From: Diabrotica undecimpunctata
Taxonomy: Eukaryota > Arthropoda > Insecta > Coleoptera > Chrysomelidae
Length of the DNA: 64,000 nt
NCBI RefSeq assembly: GCF_040954645.1
Contig: NC_092806.1
Span: 1,302,001-1,366,000 of the forward strand
Direction: 5' to 3'
Below the pieces are notes generated by a model. That model worked only from the letters and a program-made list of their open reading frames with translations. It was not told the origin of the DNA and did no database searches. The position numbers and the translations under genes were made by a program. This document shows, piece by piece, positions 12,298 through 24,310 of this stretch. Position 1 is the first letter of the stretch; the number at the start of each line of letters is the position of its first letter.

Positions 12298-13610
12298 ATG
12301 TCTCTTAACGAAAAAGGACGAATTACAATTCTAATAATAAGAGGGTACGGTGACAGAAAAAAAATTATTGTGAAGTAGCCAACTTGTCAACAATGATACT
12401 TTTCCAAACCGTTCTCCCATTCATAAGGCGACGGTACAAAAAACTGTAAAGCGATTTAAAAAATCTGGAGAAGTAAAAGATATATACCGATCAGGTAGAC
12501 CAAAAAGAGTTATGAATAACAACAAAACTTTAGATATAATGCAAAGTTTTGTTGAAGATCCACATACATCCTCACGCAGAATATGCTCAAGTACATGATG
12601 TAGGTCGTTCTTCAGTCTTACGTGTATTACGTAATAATAAATTTAAACCATAAAAAATTAACTTATTGCAAGAACTAATTGAAGATGACTTCGATCGTAG
12701 ATTAGAGTTTACTCAGGTAATGATGAGGTACTGAGGGGTTACTGAGAGGTTACTGAGGTAACGGCATGGAAACGTGGATAATAAAACAGTATGAAATCAA
12801 AAAATTAAACTCCTTTGAGATGTGGTGCTACAAGAAAATCCACAGAATATCGTGGACTAAGAAAGTAACTAATATAGAGGTGTTACAAAGAATAAAGAAG
12901 GAATGTGAAGTCATAAAAACTGTTAAAATTAGAAAGATTCAATATCTGGGTCATATAATGAGGGGCGAGAAGTACGTATTACTTAGGTTAATTATGCAAG
13001 GGAAGATTCAAGGGAAGAGAAACCCAGGACGACGTAAAATATCCTGGCTAAGAAATTTGAGAGAGGGGTTCGGTTGCAGCTCATTAGAATTATTCAGAAG
13101 CGCGGCCAATAAAATTAGAATAGCGATGATGATTTCCAACCTCCGATAGGAGAGGGAACCTGAAGAAAAAGAGGTAATAATGGATAAAATTGAAAATGAT
13201 GAAAATTTCGCTAACAGAATATGTTTTTCGGATAAAGCAACATTTACACTGTGTGGATGTGTAAATTGACACAATTTAAGGTACTGGAGTGACGTAAATC
13301 CACACTGGATACGTGGAAACCATACTCAAAGACCACAAAAATTTAATGTATGGTCAGGTATAGTAGGTACTCAGTTAACTTGGCCAGTTTTTATCGAAGG
13401 AAATTTAACGTCAGATACTTACGAAATGATACTTAGAAATGAAATTGTACCTACACTGAGAAACTTGTTTGGGGCGAATTTTAATTAGATATGCTTTAAG
13501 CAAGATGGAGCTTCAGCTTATTTTGGTGTAAATGTTATGGTAACGAATTATCAATGAATCTCGAATAATTTCTAGACAATTATGGAGAAATGTGGTAGAC
13601 GCATTCTACC
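12298..13610 (+). pseudogene. Mariner/Tc1-superfamily transposase pseudogene
   Basis: The first segment (12298-12714) begins MSLNEKGRITILIIRGYGD and continues through a helix-turn-helix region with KATVQKTVKRFKKSGEV and a GRPKR box, as in mariner/Tc1 DNA-binding domains. The second segment (13178-13610) holds the catalytic core, with RICFSDKATF, RYWSDVNPHW, FNVWSGIVG and KQDGASA blocks, which are characteristic of DD(E/D) insect transposases. Stops and shifts occur throughout (for example in the N-terminal part near 12380 and 12595, and a TAG before the CFKQDGA block). A 446-bp LINE fragment splits the gene. It would have cut and pasted DNA at TA sites and cannot be functional now. Confidence 0.85.
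12726..13171 (+). mobile_element. 5'-truncated LINE 3' end inserted in the mariner transposase, with TSD
   Basis: The ORF at 12766-13149 encodes the C-terminal domain of a LINE reverse transcriptase: an FEMWCYKKIHRISWT block, YLGHIMRGEKY, GRRKISWLRNLRE and IRIAMMISNLR. The element ends with the tail TGAAGAAAAAG. The host sequence AGGTAATGATG (12715-12725) is repeated as AGGTAATAATG (13172-13182), one mismatch in 11, so this is a target-site duplication. The mariner reading frame resumes after it. The insert starts with three TGAG(G/A)GGTTAC-like repeats, perhaps added at the 5' junction. Confidence 0.85.
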
Positions 13611-13806
13611 ATCGATTAGGGTACTGTCAACTCACAAATGGAGCACATTTATGAATACTTGATAAAGTAATCATTATGTTAAAACATGTTGTAATCTAAC
13701 AATTGTTATGTTTTAACGGAGTTGAAAATAGTTAGTATTAAAAAATTTGTGTTACATATGGTTGAAAAAAGTTACATATTGTTGAACTCGTATTGAATAG
13801 GAGATT

Positions 13807-13955
13807 CCAGTAATAACTGACTATATAGGGTGATCAATTTGAAAAACCTAAACTTAACAATATAAGAGAAACTGCAAATCTGGTAACAGAGCAAATGTCA
13901 AATATGGAATCCTTGTATCTCAAAATAGGTGTACCTCAAATTTTGTACAATTATG
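13807..13955 (-). repeat. Right terminal inverted repeat of the mariner-like element
   Basis: Reverse complement of 11928-12075. The terminal 50 bases present on the left are missing here. Confidence 0.8.
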
Positions 13956-14170
13956 GCTAATAGTTTGTTGTGTTGTTCATTTGGAATGTTGTCTTTGATT
14001 GAGTGGACAAAAGATGAAAGTTTTTGTTGGGAGGTAAATATTGTCTGTATTCCTCTTGATTTTAAAAGTTTATCAATTTTGTCAGTGACACCTTTGATGT
14101 AAGGAAGAAAAGCTTTCATATGATGAGGGTCTGACTGCTTGGGTTGAGTCTGAGTGGAAGATTGATGTCT
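13956..14170 (-). pseudogene. Penelope-like element reverse transcriptase C-terminal fragment
   Basis: Read on the minus strand, the sequence has a FLPYIKGVTDKIDKLLKSRG block followed by a KLSSFVHSIKD segment. This matches the region after the reverse transcriptase core in Penelope-like elements (LPY-x-G-x-S/T-D/E-KI). The following GIY-YIG endonuclease is absent because the frame runs into the right end of the mariner-like element. Confidence 0.6.
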
Positions 14171-17100
14171 GTGGATGTTCCTATTGATGTGACTAAGATT
14201 AGTATTAATTGTAGTTTAATTGTACTAACCCCGGAACCTCTCGGAACTTATATATAACCGTAATCAACGTATTTCTGACTATTTCGTTATCAGTACGGTG
14301 CAGCCAAGTTAAAACAGGGGGAAATTAACTTGGGAAATGACTAAATGTACTTACTTTTTGAAAAGGGCTAATTTATTTTTTATAGCTTTAATTGTTGACT
14401 TTAAAATCAATTGATTATGATGTGATGTTATTTATAGCTTGAATAAAAGTATTAACAGAACAGAATATTACAATAAAGATATTTCTTAGGGAATTGACTT
14501 TTAGGCTATTTTGATTTTTTTTATTTTATGTCATCTTCTACTTCTATTCTTTGAATGTCTTCTCGGTCTATTTTTCCTGTCTAACATATTATTACTGTTC
14601 CTAAAGGTCCTCTTCTTAGTTTCTTAATTTAATATATCTGTTCTCTTCTTAAATTCTGTACTATAACTAAAGTGATAAATAAATTTTGTAATTCTTAATA
14701 ATAGCTTATTTAATTTCTGAAACTTGCCTGTTCAATGCATGTGTAATAGGTATAAATCCTGGATTTCAAGTTGATCTTTGAAAATGTTAGTAATTTCATG
14801 AATTTACTGGAAAATTACCTATACTGAAAAGGTAAAATGATAATCGTAATTGTCACTACTACGCTCGATGCATAAACAGTAATAACTACCGAAAACTGTG
14901 GAGCGTTTTCGAAGTGAGAGAAAGCTTATTGCGTGAGAGAGACATGCGACCGGTTTTGTTCTCATCCTTACTCCGTGCTCTTTGCTGGGTAAGAAGTGAC
15001 ACTGGTCGATGCCTGGCGGAAGTAATTGAACTAGTGATAATTGATGAATTATCGACCAGGGTTAAAATGATTAAATTACTAATATGGCTATTAAAAAAAA
15101 TTATCAACATGGGGGTGAAAATTAATAGTTGTATTGTTTCATGCCACATCATAAAAAAATAAAAATATATTTTATATACTACACAATATGGTTAAGATAT
15201 ATTTAAAAAAGGACACATGCAGTCAAATAAGATTTTACTTGGAACGAATTGTTTATAAATTTTATTTCATTATTTTGATATATGGTATGATGATATGTGA
15301 TCTTTTTCCAGCACTTCATTGTCCTCATTTTTTTTTTTAATCTTAATTTTAATTCGGTAGTTTTTATAGCATAGTGCAGTCGTTTTTATAGGACTTTTAA
15401 TAATAAAATACCTATTTAGGTTACAAATTACAGTACAATACTACATCAAAAATACGTCTTAGCATTTCAGTAAAATAGCCCGAACAGATTTTCTCAAAAT
15501 TACCAATATAAGGTTCTAAAAATTTCAATGCATTCAACTGGATGATAACAAATTTCATTTCACTAATAAAATTACTCAACCTTAACCCCTTTACCTGTAC
15601 GTGATACTGGCGTAGTTGTTGACTAATTGTGATTTTAGTCGATTCCTAAACTTTAAATATGCTTATAATTCTTTGATTTTGATATAAATCTAAAGATAAT
15701 TAACATTGTTTTGTGTTATGAATTAATTTCGTGGTTATTAAATTTAAAAATATCTATTTGATGAGATTTTTAAGTTGTCAATATTGATGCTACTCCCTTA
15801 AAATATTAACATAAATCTTGTTTTATAGTTGGTCAGTTGAATCGTTGCTTATTTACTTAATCTTAAACGTGAGTAAGTTCATCAAGTAGACTTTATATAG
15901 ATACTTGTTGTATACATTTGATGACATACATTTATTAAAATTTAGTACTTACTATTTCATGTAGTTTTATTTTTTGGCTACACACTAGGCATTAATACAA
16001 AAAAGTATAAAATAGAGTATGTTTGCAATTATACGAGAAAATAACACGCCAATGACTACATAATGATCGATTTTATCCGCGTGTATGTTTCTTCAATTCA
16101 AACTCGTTTTTTTCTTCAATTCATTATGTAAATTGTGTATAATTCATCTAATTTGTAGCATTCCTTCATATATATTGTGTCATAATTACTGTTTTTGATC
16201 ACTTCCGTTTTCATTCAAAACAGAATTAAATCTTTGACAATATTTATTAGAGATTAATGAACTACTAGCGGAATATTTCTGTGATTACATTTTGGATTCT
16301 TTACTACAAGGTCTCCTGCCGGGAATTTAACAATCCTATCGAGATGCTACTATAGAAGTTATTGATAAATAAATCATTTCCAATAAGTTATCGTTCGTTA
16401 TTAAAGTGATAATTATATTTGTGCCATTACGAGTTTTTTTTTTCTATGGAACGCTCCATGATTTATGAGCCAGAATCTAATAAAATATAAGTATCATAAA
16501 ATTAGTTACTTTGAATTTATTGCTGACAGTATATGTTCCATAGTATGGGCAATAGTGGCCAACTGTAATAGTGTAGATCTATCTTTCGACGTAACTATAC
16601 TTAGTTTGTTGTGTACTGTTATAAGTTATTATGTTTTACGCTTTTTACTAAGAAAACAATTATTGTCTTTTATGAATAATTGAAAATATTAATTTTAAGA
16701 GCACTTACACTGAGAATCAGGTACGTAGTAAGTCTAAATCACATCAAATATAGGGATCAATACGAATGTAACGTAAAAAATTGAATGCCCAGTATAGTTC
16801 CTTTAACAAAACAATTACAAGAATTAACAACTGAAAAACAGAAGAAAAATAAAAACAATATAAAGAAAAACTGAGGAAAATGAGGAAACTGGCAGAATTA
16901 ATATAAAAAAGAGTGAAATTCGAAAGCTAAATGAACATATTAAAAACGACCTAAAATATATAAAAGGACACCTTCAAAGGTTGGATAAAGAAAGAAAATA
17001 AAACAATGTGATAGTATAGGGAATGAAAATAGGGAAGGGCTATAAAATTACTAAAAGAAATATTCGAAAATTTTATGAAAGGAGAAATAAATATTAATTT
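14171..17100. other. No recognisable gene; a repeat-like patch with a short inverted repeat
   Basis: AT-rich. The interval 14890-15160 is richer in G and C and has ORFs in both directions, but I recognise neither. Within it CTGGTCGAT near 15001 is the inverse of ATCGACCAG near 15052, which suggests a small foldback or mobile-element piece. A 72-codon ORF at 16465-16683 is not recognised. Confidence 0.4.
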
Positions 17101-17126
17101 TACCGCTCTTCTAATTCCTGGCAATG

Positions 17127-18390
17127 TCAACCTCTTTTTCTTCTTCCAGGGGGCTTCCAGCTGTGAAGTTTTTGGGGTAAACGTTCGTCAGGTATTTTCA
17201 ATAGGTGTCTAAACCGTTTTAAACCTCTTCTTTCTATTCGGTCAATGACCGTTTCTGTAGCATTTATCTTATTTCTTATAGATTCGTTGGTCTTCTTTTC
17301 CAGCCTTGATGTTCTAGCACTATTTCTCAAATAATCCATTTTGACTGACAACAATCTTCTCTTCAGGTCTGCATTAATTATCCATAATTCAGAGCCATAA
17401 CAAGGAACTGATTCAACCACGGTTTGCCCTATTCTTTTTTTGTTCCTTTTGGAATTGTTGCGATCCCACCATAAGAAGTTCAGACTTCCTATAATTTTAC
17501 GTCCCTAATTAATTCGGTGTTTAATTTCGGTTTCTCCCAAGCCGTTCTTATCAATGAGTGCACCTAAATATTTAAATTTTTCCACTTGTTTGATTTCCAC
17601 GTTCTCGTCTATCGTCAAACCTTTCATCTGAATTGATAACTTTCTATTCTGTTTTCTTCATGCTGACTTGTAACCCCCATTTTACATATTCTCTGTATAG
17701 ATGCTTTATCATAAATTCTAGATCATAAGAATCTTGAGCTAGGACGACTTGGTCATCCGCAAAGTTCAGGGAGAAAAGTACGTCATTTCCTATGGGGATC
17801 CCATTCCCTGGCAGTGGTTTTTCCAGTTTTGGAGGGCTGCCTCAATATATAAATTAAACAGTAAGAGTGACATACTGCATCCTTGTTTTAGTCCTTTAGT
17901 TACTTTTTTTTGGCTTTGATAGTCTCTTTCCGATTTTTAGGTAAGTAGTGTTATCAGTATTCCTAAAAGGTGTGTACTAATGCCGAGTTGTTGTAAAGGT
18001 TGCCATAATTTAAGTCTTAGAATTGTATCATACCCCTTTTGTACCCAAGATCTACCAATCGTAAATCCACTTTGGTCTTCGCTAATTCGATGTCCTACAT
18101 CATCTTGTATTTTATTATCTTTTCAAACAATCTTCCGAAAGTAGGTAGGACACTTAATCCTCTGTAGCAGTTAGGATCTTTCCGATTACCCTTTTTAAAG
18201 ATCGACACTTGGTGAGCGGTTTTCCATTCAGATGGTACTTTAATTTGTTGGCAGCATTGACTTATTAGAAAAGTTGTTTGGAGCGGACCTCCTGCTTAAG
18301 TAATTTTACAGCTATATTGCCAGGTCCTGGAGATCGCCCGTTTTTCATTTTAATTAACGCAGTACGGATCTCGTCGTTAGTAGTATTAAT
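17127..18390 (-). pseudogene. LINE reverse transcriptase pseudogene
   Basis: Reading down from 18390, pieces of a LINE reverse transcriptase appear in order. First comes an RTALIKMKNGRSPGPGNIA motif, then a QGCSMSLLLFNLYIEAAL segment, then FADDQVVLAQDSYDLEFM with the catalytic FADD near 17755. Last is the C-terminal domain at 17127-17420 with CYGSELWIINADLKRRLL and RIERRGLKRFRHLLKI. Many stops and frameshifts interrupt it. The endonuclease region is missing. The clade is unresolved (RTE/CR1/Jockey-like). Confidence 0.8.
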
Positions 18391-20263
18391 GTTACTATTT
18401 GTTTGTCTCTGCATACTGTACTTATTCCTCTCCATACTGGAAATAAGTTATGGGCTAAAACAAAAAATAATCGCGTTTTTTCCTGTTTTTTTTTTGCTTT
18501 GTTTTTGGAATATATCTTTGTGAAAAAACTATTTTTGACTTTAAATAGTGACATCTCGATAGGACGAAATTAATTCTAAATAATTTTTTTGTAGATGTTT
18601 ATGTACGAAAACTGCATAGAATTCACTGGAATGCATTCTAGCGAATATGAAAAAATTCACATCTTTTTCAAAAACGCACACCTGTAAATGAGAGAATAAG
18701 ACCCCCTTAACGTTGTAGTTCCTTTTAGCCCTATTTCTGTAAACATTACCAATAGCCTATTATAAACTGCTTTAAAAATTTTTAAAATTTGACCTTGTCA
18801 TAATTCATAAAACCATAATCGTAAAATCTGAAAATTATTCTTATCTTTATATAGGCAAATTATTTAAAATCACTTAGAGGCATGAAATAGATAAGTATCG
18901 TGGGTAATCTTATGTAGAATTATTTTTTTCTCAGAGACTAGGAAATATTCTTTTGTGTAATATTTAACTTGCGACGGTGTAATGCACCTTTTTAATTCTC
19001 TTTCTGTGCTCTTAAAGCATAAATTGTTACATATAGAATCAGTTAATGACTAATTCACCATATGAGGAAGCTTCGAGCGATTTAAAAATACACACATTAT
19101 ATTAAGTCAGAAACTATACAATGGCTTGAGAGATCTAAGTCTTATTAAGAATTAGAAATGAATAAAAGCGAAGGAATTCATAGTCTAGTTCATTTAATCT
19201 GGAAAATTAGTTGTCTGTCAGTAGTAATCATATATCATTTTTTTACGAGCCTTGTTATTAAGTTTAATTTGTAGTTTGAAGAAAAGCAGAATGTAGCGTT
19301 TTTTGCTCGAAAAACATAGCAGGGCGTTAATTAACTAGCTAATTAGGTTAATGAAAAACTAAGGAAAAAATGAAAGTATTTATCTGCTATATGAAGCGTA
19401 CAAGAATATAGATTGTCACAAAAATGTTTTGCGATTTTGTAGTTTTTAACATTTATTTTGTTAAATGTACACTTTTTTTACAAGCTTCTTTATACTAAAA
19501 GCAAAATAAATCTTATTAGATGAAAATACTACAAAATATTATTTTTTTATTAAATTTCTTGAATATATTCTTAAATGTTAGTATACTTTAAGGAATCATT
19601 TAACGTTTCCATTTTATCCATCGTTATCCTCGCGATTCGACTTCTTCAGATGAGGCTTTCCCATATTATCCCATATTTGTTCTTCTTTTTCTTGTGTTTA
19701 TTTTTCAATGTACCTACCTTTAGTAAGTTGTCGTTCCATCGCCTTCGTGGTTATCTTATTGATCGTCTTCCTATTGAAGAACCGTGTCTCGCCGTCTATA
19801 CTCCTATATTTTTGTTGTCATTCGGCTTATATCGTCGAGTTACTAGAGAAACATTAAGTCAGTTTTTTAACTTTTGAGTTACTTGACTTAATGTAATTCA
19901 CTCGACTACAAATGAAACTACCGATTGACTTATGTAGAGCGTTAAATCCTGTAAAAAATTCATTATTTTTTTGGGTATACTGCATAGGTTTTGTTAATTT
20001 TCTTATAGTGTTTTTATTACAGCAGTTGATGAAAAATTAAATTCAAATAAAAATAGTTAAGTTTTGATACCTAAAAGAAGCTGACTAAACACCCCAAGAC
20101 CATCTGTGTGGAAAATCAAACGAATTTGTAGGAAACCCTACAAAAGTACCACTAACAGAATGCAAGAAAGCGAAGAGAACCGAAAGTTGTTATGCCAAAC
20201 TTATGCGATATTGTCATTTTAACCGCAGAAAGATTTTATATTATTGCATGTGCTTTCAAACGA
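18391..20263. other. No recognisable gene
   Basis: AT-rich. A 100-codon plus-strand ORF at 19575-19877 is hydrophobic and unrecognised. The opposite strand there reads like a degraded LINE tail but is too weak to call. Confidence 0.4.
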
Positions 20264-20637
20264 CTTCTTCAAAAGTAAAAGATTGCATTTTATTTGGGCG
20301 TCTTTCCTCTACGTAAAGAATGAAAAGGATAGTGTTTTTTAAAGGGTGAACTGTGGATGCATGTTGGATTAAAAGGTTATCCCCAGCGTCGTTTAAAAGC
20401 TTCCAGTAAGAGGCTTTGTATTTGCGGTGCACCTAATTTTCTATCAAAGGGAAGTCTGCGACTTCTGGTAACTTCGTATAAATGCCGCTGCTAGCGTACT
20501 AAGCTGTTATTTTAATTATACCGGCCAAATACTAGACTGCATTTTATTTCAGTCTTCCGCAAGTGTTCCTTGATACTGCACTGATCATCAACCAATGCAT
20601 TTGGTTAGTGATCAGTGTCGTAGTATCTGGGGGATCG
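20264..20637 (+). repeat. Degenerate copy of the 361-bp ribozyme-type repeat
   Basis: From AAAGTAAAAGATTGCATTTT through CTAGCGTAC and ACTAGACTGCATTTTATTTC this aligns with the repeat unit at 33150-33450, with many substitutions. Where the intact copies enter the CTGATGA core, this copy diverges into a hairpin: GATACT near 20572, GCACTGATCA, then TGATCAGTG and AGTATC ending at 20637. The ribozyme core is therefore missing. Confidence 0.7.
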
Positions 20638-21861
20638 GGAGACTGAACCCTCGAAAGCCCTGTAGAAGACATCAAAGAGTATGTAGAAAGCTCAGCGAAA
20701 TGATAATCGAAGCGGTTCAACCCAGAATACTGTTAAGTTAAATATGTAATGTATTAATCGTAACTCTAGGTTACAAGAACTAAAGCTGAGATAATGATAA
20801 ACAAAAATATTTATTAGCACTTCTTCTGTAGAATGAACTGTTCTTTTAGAAACAACGCTTGAAGCGACCGGCGATATTAAATGTGTTACGCGTGCAAAAT
20901 CAACTTTTTAAATAAATTTTGTATCAGCTCGATTGTAAAAATTCGACCAGTTTCCTATCGCCGAAAATTTAAATGTCTTTCAAAGATGAAGGGAAATTCT
21001 TAATTTTGAGGATTTTGTCAGTTTTAACTTTTTAAATATTTATAATATTTACAATTTATATTGGGATTATAATTTGGAGAAAAAGGGAAAATAGTCAATA
21101 TAAAATGAAAAATTATGCTTACAAATTGAAGAATAACATAAAAAATTACCGTGAACGACAGTTTTTCTTAGTATTAAATTTAGGCACCAAAAAACGTGAT
21201 CTCCCCTCTATGGCCCACAGTCAGCAGCACTTGCTTCTTTAACTAATTTCACACACCTTTGGTTGTGTGTGACACGGAATTTTTCTAATATTTGTCAGTA
21301 TTTCATTTTCCACAAGATGTCACTCTATAATAGCTTGAGATATTATTTTAATACTGATATTCATAATAAGTCTTGGAACTTAATCTATTACATCGATATA
21401 TTCATTAGCCTCCATATCTAAAGTAGGTATTCGGAAAATATGTAAGGCTGCCATGTCTGATGTCTTTCCGATCTTCAATATTCTGCAGAGTGCTAGTTAT
21501 CTGACGTACTGTCTATTGTCCGTTAACATTTTTAGTAGTAAATTTTCTGAGTATCCAAAGAATGCAATTCTGTATATGACTGGGTCAATAATATTCTTCA
21601 CATGGTTTGGCATATAGCGCTACAGGTTTATCGTATCGTATAAATGTTTGGCACCAAAAATAAAAAAATTGGTCCAGTCTTGATCCTGAACCACATAGAA
21701 GCATAGACCTTTACAATAAACGTGCTAAGTAGAATTAGGTTTCCTAACTCAACATTATAATATCAATATCCGATTCGCTATTGTCAACCATCTAGAGTGA
21801 ACTAGTTCACCAAGATTTTTTTTCGCAAAATTGTTATTATAATGTCCACTATTAATTTACT

Positions 21862-21864
<3 letters not shown>
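20638..21864. other. No recognisable gene
   Basis: AT-rich, with no supported ORF or family similarity. Confidence 0.4.

Positions 21865-21926
<62 letters not shown>
21865..21926. repeat. (AT)n microsatellite
   Basis: Uninterrupted AT dinucleotide tract of about 62 bases immediately before a LINE 3' end. Confidence 0.97.
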
Positions 21927-21928
<2 letters not shown>

Positions 21929-21929
21929 A

Positions 21930-22083
21930 TTATATATGAGACGACGTATATCTTGGCTGCGCAATTTAAGAGACTGGTTCCAGTGCACATCTAACCAATT
22001 ATTTAGAGCAACAGCTTCAAAGATACGAAGAGCAATGATGATTGCCAAACTCCGTAGCGGAGGGGGCACTTGAAGAAGAAGAT
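21930..22083 (+). mobile_element. LINE 3'-end fragment
   Basis: Encodes MRRRISWLRNLRDWF and RRAMMIAKLRSGGGT, the same terminal segment as at 13030-13150 and 28130-28370, and ends in CTTGAAGAAGAAG. It is 5' truncated to about 150 bp. Confidence 0.8.
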
Positions 22084-23378
22084 TCAGAATCCAATGATCT
22101 GCATCAAAAATTGTAGGTTCATCTGTCAATGTAGCCCTAGCTTTAGACTAATTCTGTCTATAACTTGTGATGAATTGTATTCCTTATGTAATCAAGTAAT
22201 GAGACCAATGTCTTGTAAAGCTGCAGAAATTATTGCAGATCCAGCATGATCTAAAACCCCATAATGATCCAATGTTCTAAAAACAACAGGAAATGTGGCA
22301 TCAGTCATTGTAAAGAAGTGGAAATAATCTAGTGGGATTGGAAGACCTCAAGTCGATTTGACCATGCGCGTGTTACAACGTATTTTATTATTATATGGTC
22401 ATTAATTTGGTTTATAAATCTTATCAGAAAATTATTAGGAATTATTAGGAATACATATTCTGTTGCATTTACAAAGTATTACTATAAAGTCACTTAAGTG
22501 TGTGTGTTTTTTTTTTAAATTTGGGTTTCACTCTACACATTCATTGGCTTCTATGATTATAAATGCACCACAGAAGTTAGATATAAAGGAAGAGTAATCC
22601 TGAGGGATTAATTTTTTATAAAATTTCATTTTTTTTACTTTTCGCTGGTAAAAATAATAGATAAAAATTTTGGTACAGTAATTTTCAGTTATTATACATT
22701 TAATCATCATATTTTATTTTCATCAGAAATAGCTTATTTTAGCAAAACCTTGTTTTGACGCTTTTTTTTATTTTAATTTTTTGCATTAATATTTTCTTAC
22801 TATATCTATGCTCATATATAAAAATATGTTAAAATGAGATACCCGTAAACTTTTTGAAATAGCAAATTTTGCAAAGTTTTGTTTTAATTTAACATACACC
22901 CACACACTGCAACATTTTACTGCACTATGTGCCCATATGGCGGAAACGAATAGCTCTGGAACTAGAAAAAGAGCGCGTGTAGAGCACACGAACGAAATAC
23001 GACATGCAGTACACTTCTCTCAAAAGAAAGATCTGATAACTTTTGCGGTTTTCTTCTACCAACGCCTATAAATTCGCTTCCCAAACGTAGCAGCCATTGC
23101 CAAGTAGATGCGAAATCATAACCATCAAAAGCACGCACCATGTGTTATCTCCGAAGAGAAAAATTTAGTATGAGTAATATTATAACTTATAAATACGTCA
23201 GAATTAAACTGCTGCACTGGTGTAAGTCGCTAATAATTTAATATTCCCGGATTTCTAAAACATGATGATAATCACAAACATCCAGGAATCTACTGAAAAT
23301 TTCATTCTTGATATAAAGTTCTTGTAAAAGTACAACACGCCAAAATAAATAAATATATGATACCTATATTTATGTATA
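22084..23378. other. No gene called; possible transposase scrap
   Basis: At 22200-22370 a KAAEIIADPA-type stretch followed by VIVKKWK and GRPQVD could be a DNA-binding fragment of a Tc1/mariner transposase, but it is too short and broken to assign. The rest is AT-rich. Confidence 0.35.
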
Positions 23379-24310
23379 CAGTGAGGTCTCTTTTTATGCG
23401 GACTATTTTTATACGATTTTAAAGTTGTGCCGTTTGTATTTTATTCCAAAAATTATTAACTATTATAATTAAATATTAACTATTCACATCTAGATGTCAA
23501 TAAAGCGAGCCTTTGCAATTCGGCGATTCCCTTGTTACATGATGTCCCTGTTACATCATTGCGAGTTTCGCATTGAAAGGTATAACCTTGCTTTAAAATA
23601 TTTTTTCTCTTAGCAGTGCTTCGTTTTATAATAAGCTGTTAAAATTTTTGCTGATTCCAAGGTGCAGTATAATAAGCAGCACGGTTTTCGGATTGAAAGA
23701 TTTCAAGTGAGTGTCGTAAAGTTTTATTTCTCATTAGAAGAGATTTTTGTCATCTCAATATCGTAAGTCTAATTTTTTTTATTTCTTTAAGATTTTATTT
23801 AGCCCAATGGAGAGAAAAAAACATCAAAGATCAACTTCGTTGAAAATAAAAATTGCAATTTTAGATCACTTAGGAAAAGAAGAAGGATCTACGGCAATGG
23901 AAAAATATTTTAATTTAGGCGATCAACTGTAAGAGCAATTAAGAAGAATTAAGTTGCTATAAGAAAATCTATAACTTCTGGTACAAAATTAGGCGCCAAA
24001 TTTTTAGCTTACTCAAGGGATGTATTATTAGGAAGAACAGAAAGAGCCATCGCAATTTGGATTGAGCAACTAATTCAAAAAAGAATTCCTGTAAGTGGTT
24101 ATAAAATTCAGGAAAAGCTCTTCAGTTTTACAAGTAAAACAAGAAAAAGCAGTTAATGTTGGAAAATTAATAGAAAAACATTATGATTTAAACTGGAAGA
24201 GTATTAACTGAAGAAATAAGCTATTTTAAACAAGTTTTAGAACGATAGAACTTAGGAAAACATTCACCTGCAGACGAAGTTCATAAATAATTAGTTTACT
24301 TTCAACAACG
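23379..24310 (+). pseudogene. pogo/Tigger-like transposase remnant
   Basis: The left edge reads CAGTGAGGTCTCTTTTTATG, resembling pogo/Tigger termini. From 23807 the sequence encodes MERKKHQRSTSLKIKIAILD and GKEEGSTAMEKYFNLGD, a CENP-B/pogo-type helix-turn-helix. After a break it encodes ERAIAIWIEQLIQKRIPVSG, the second DNA-binding helix region (W-I-E-Q...K-x-I-P-V-S). No DDE catalytic domain or matching right terminus is visible. Several stops confirm decay. Confidence 0.65.

Larger units (their letters stand above)
11878..13957 (+). mobile_element. Degenerate mariner-like element with long TIRs, interrupted by a LINE
   Basis: The left end begins near GTGTGGCCCAAAAGTCTGGAA, typical of insect mariner-type termini. 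A long inverted repeat is visible: 11928-12075 is closely matched by the reverse complement of 13807-13955, including the shared segments TTTGAGGTACACCTATTTTG and TTTCTCTTATATT. The outer part of the right terminus is missing, because the match stops at a Penelope-like fragment near 13957. Between the repeats lies a transposase pseudogene split by a LINE insertion. Confidence 0.8.

Noticed and set aside
19575..19877. 100-codon ORF as a membrane protein
   Set aside because: AT-rich hydrophobic translation without a family match. The opposite strand looks more like LINE debris.
22200..22370. Tc1/mariner DNA-binding fragment
   Set aside because: Only short, broken similarities (VIVKKWK, GRPQVD). 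Insufficient for a call.
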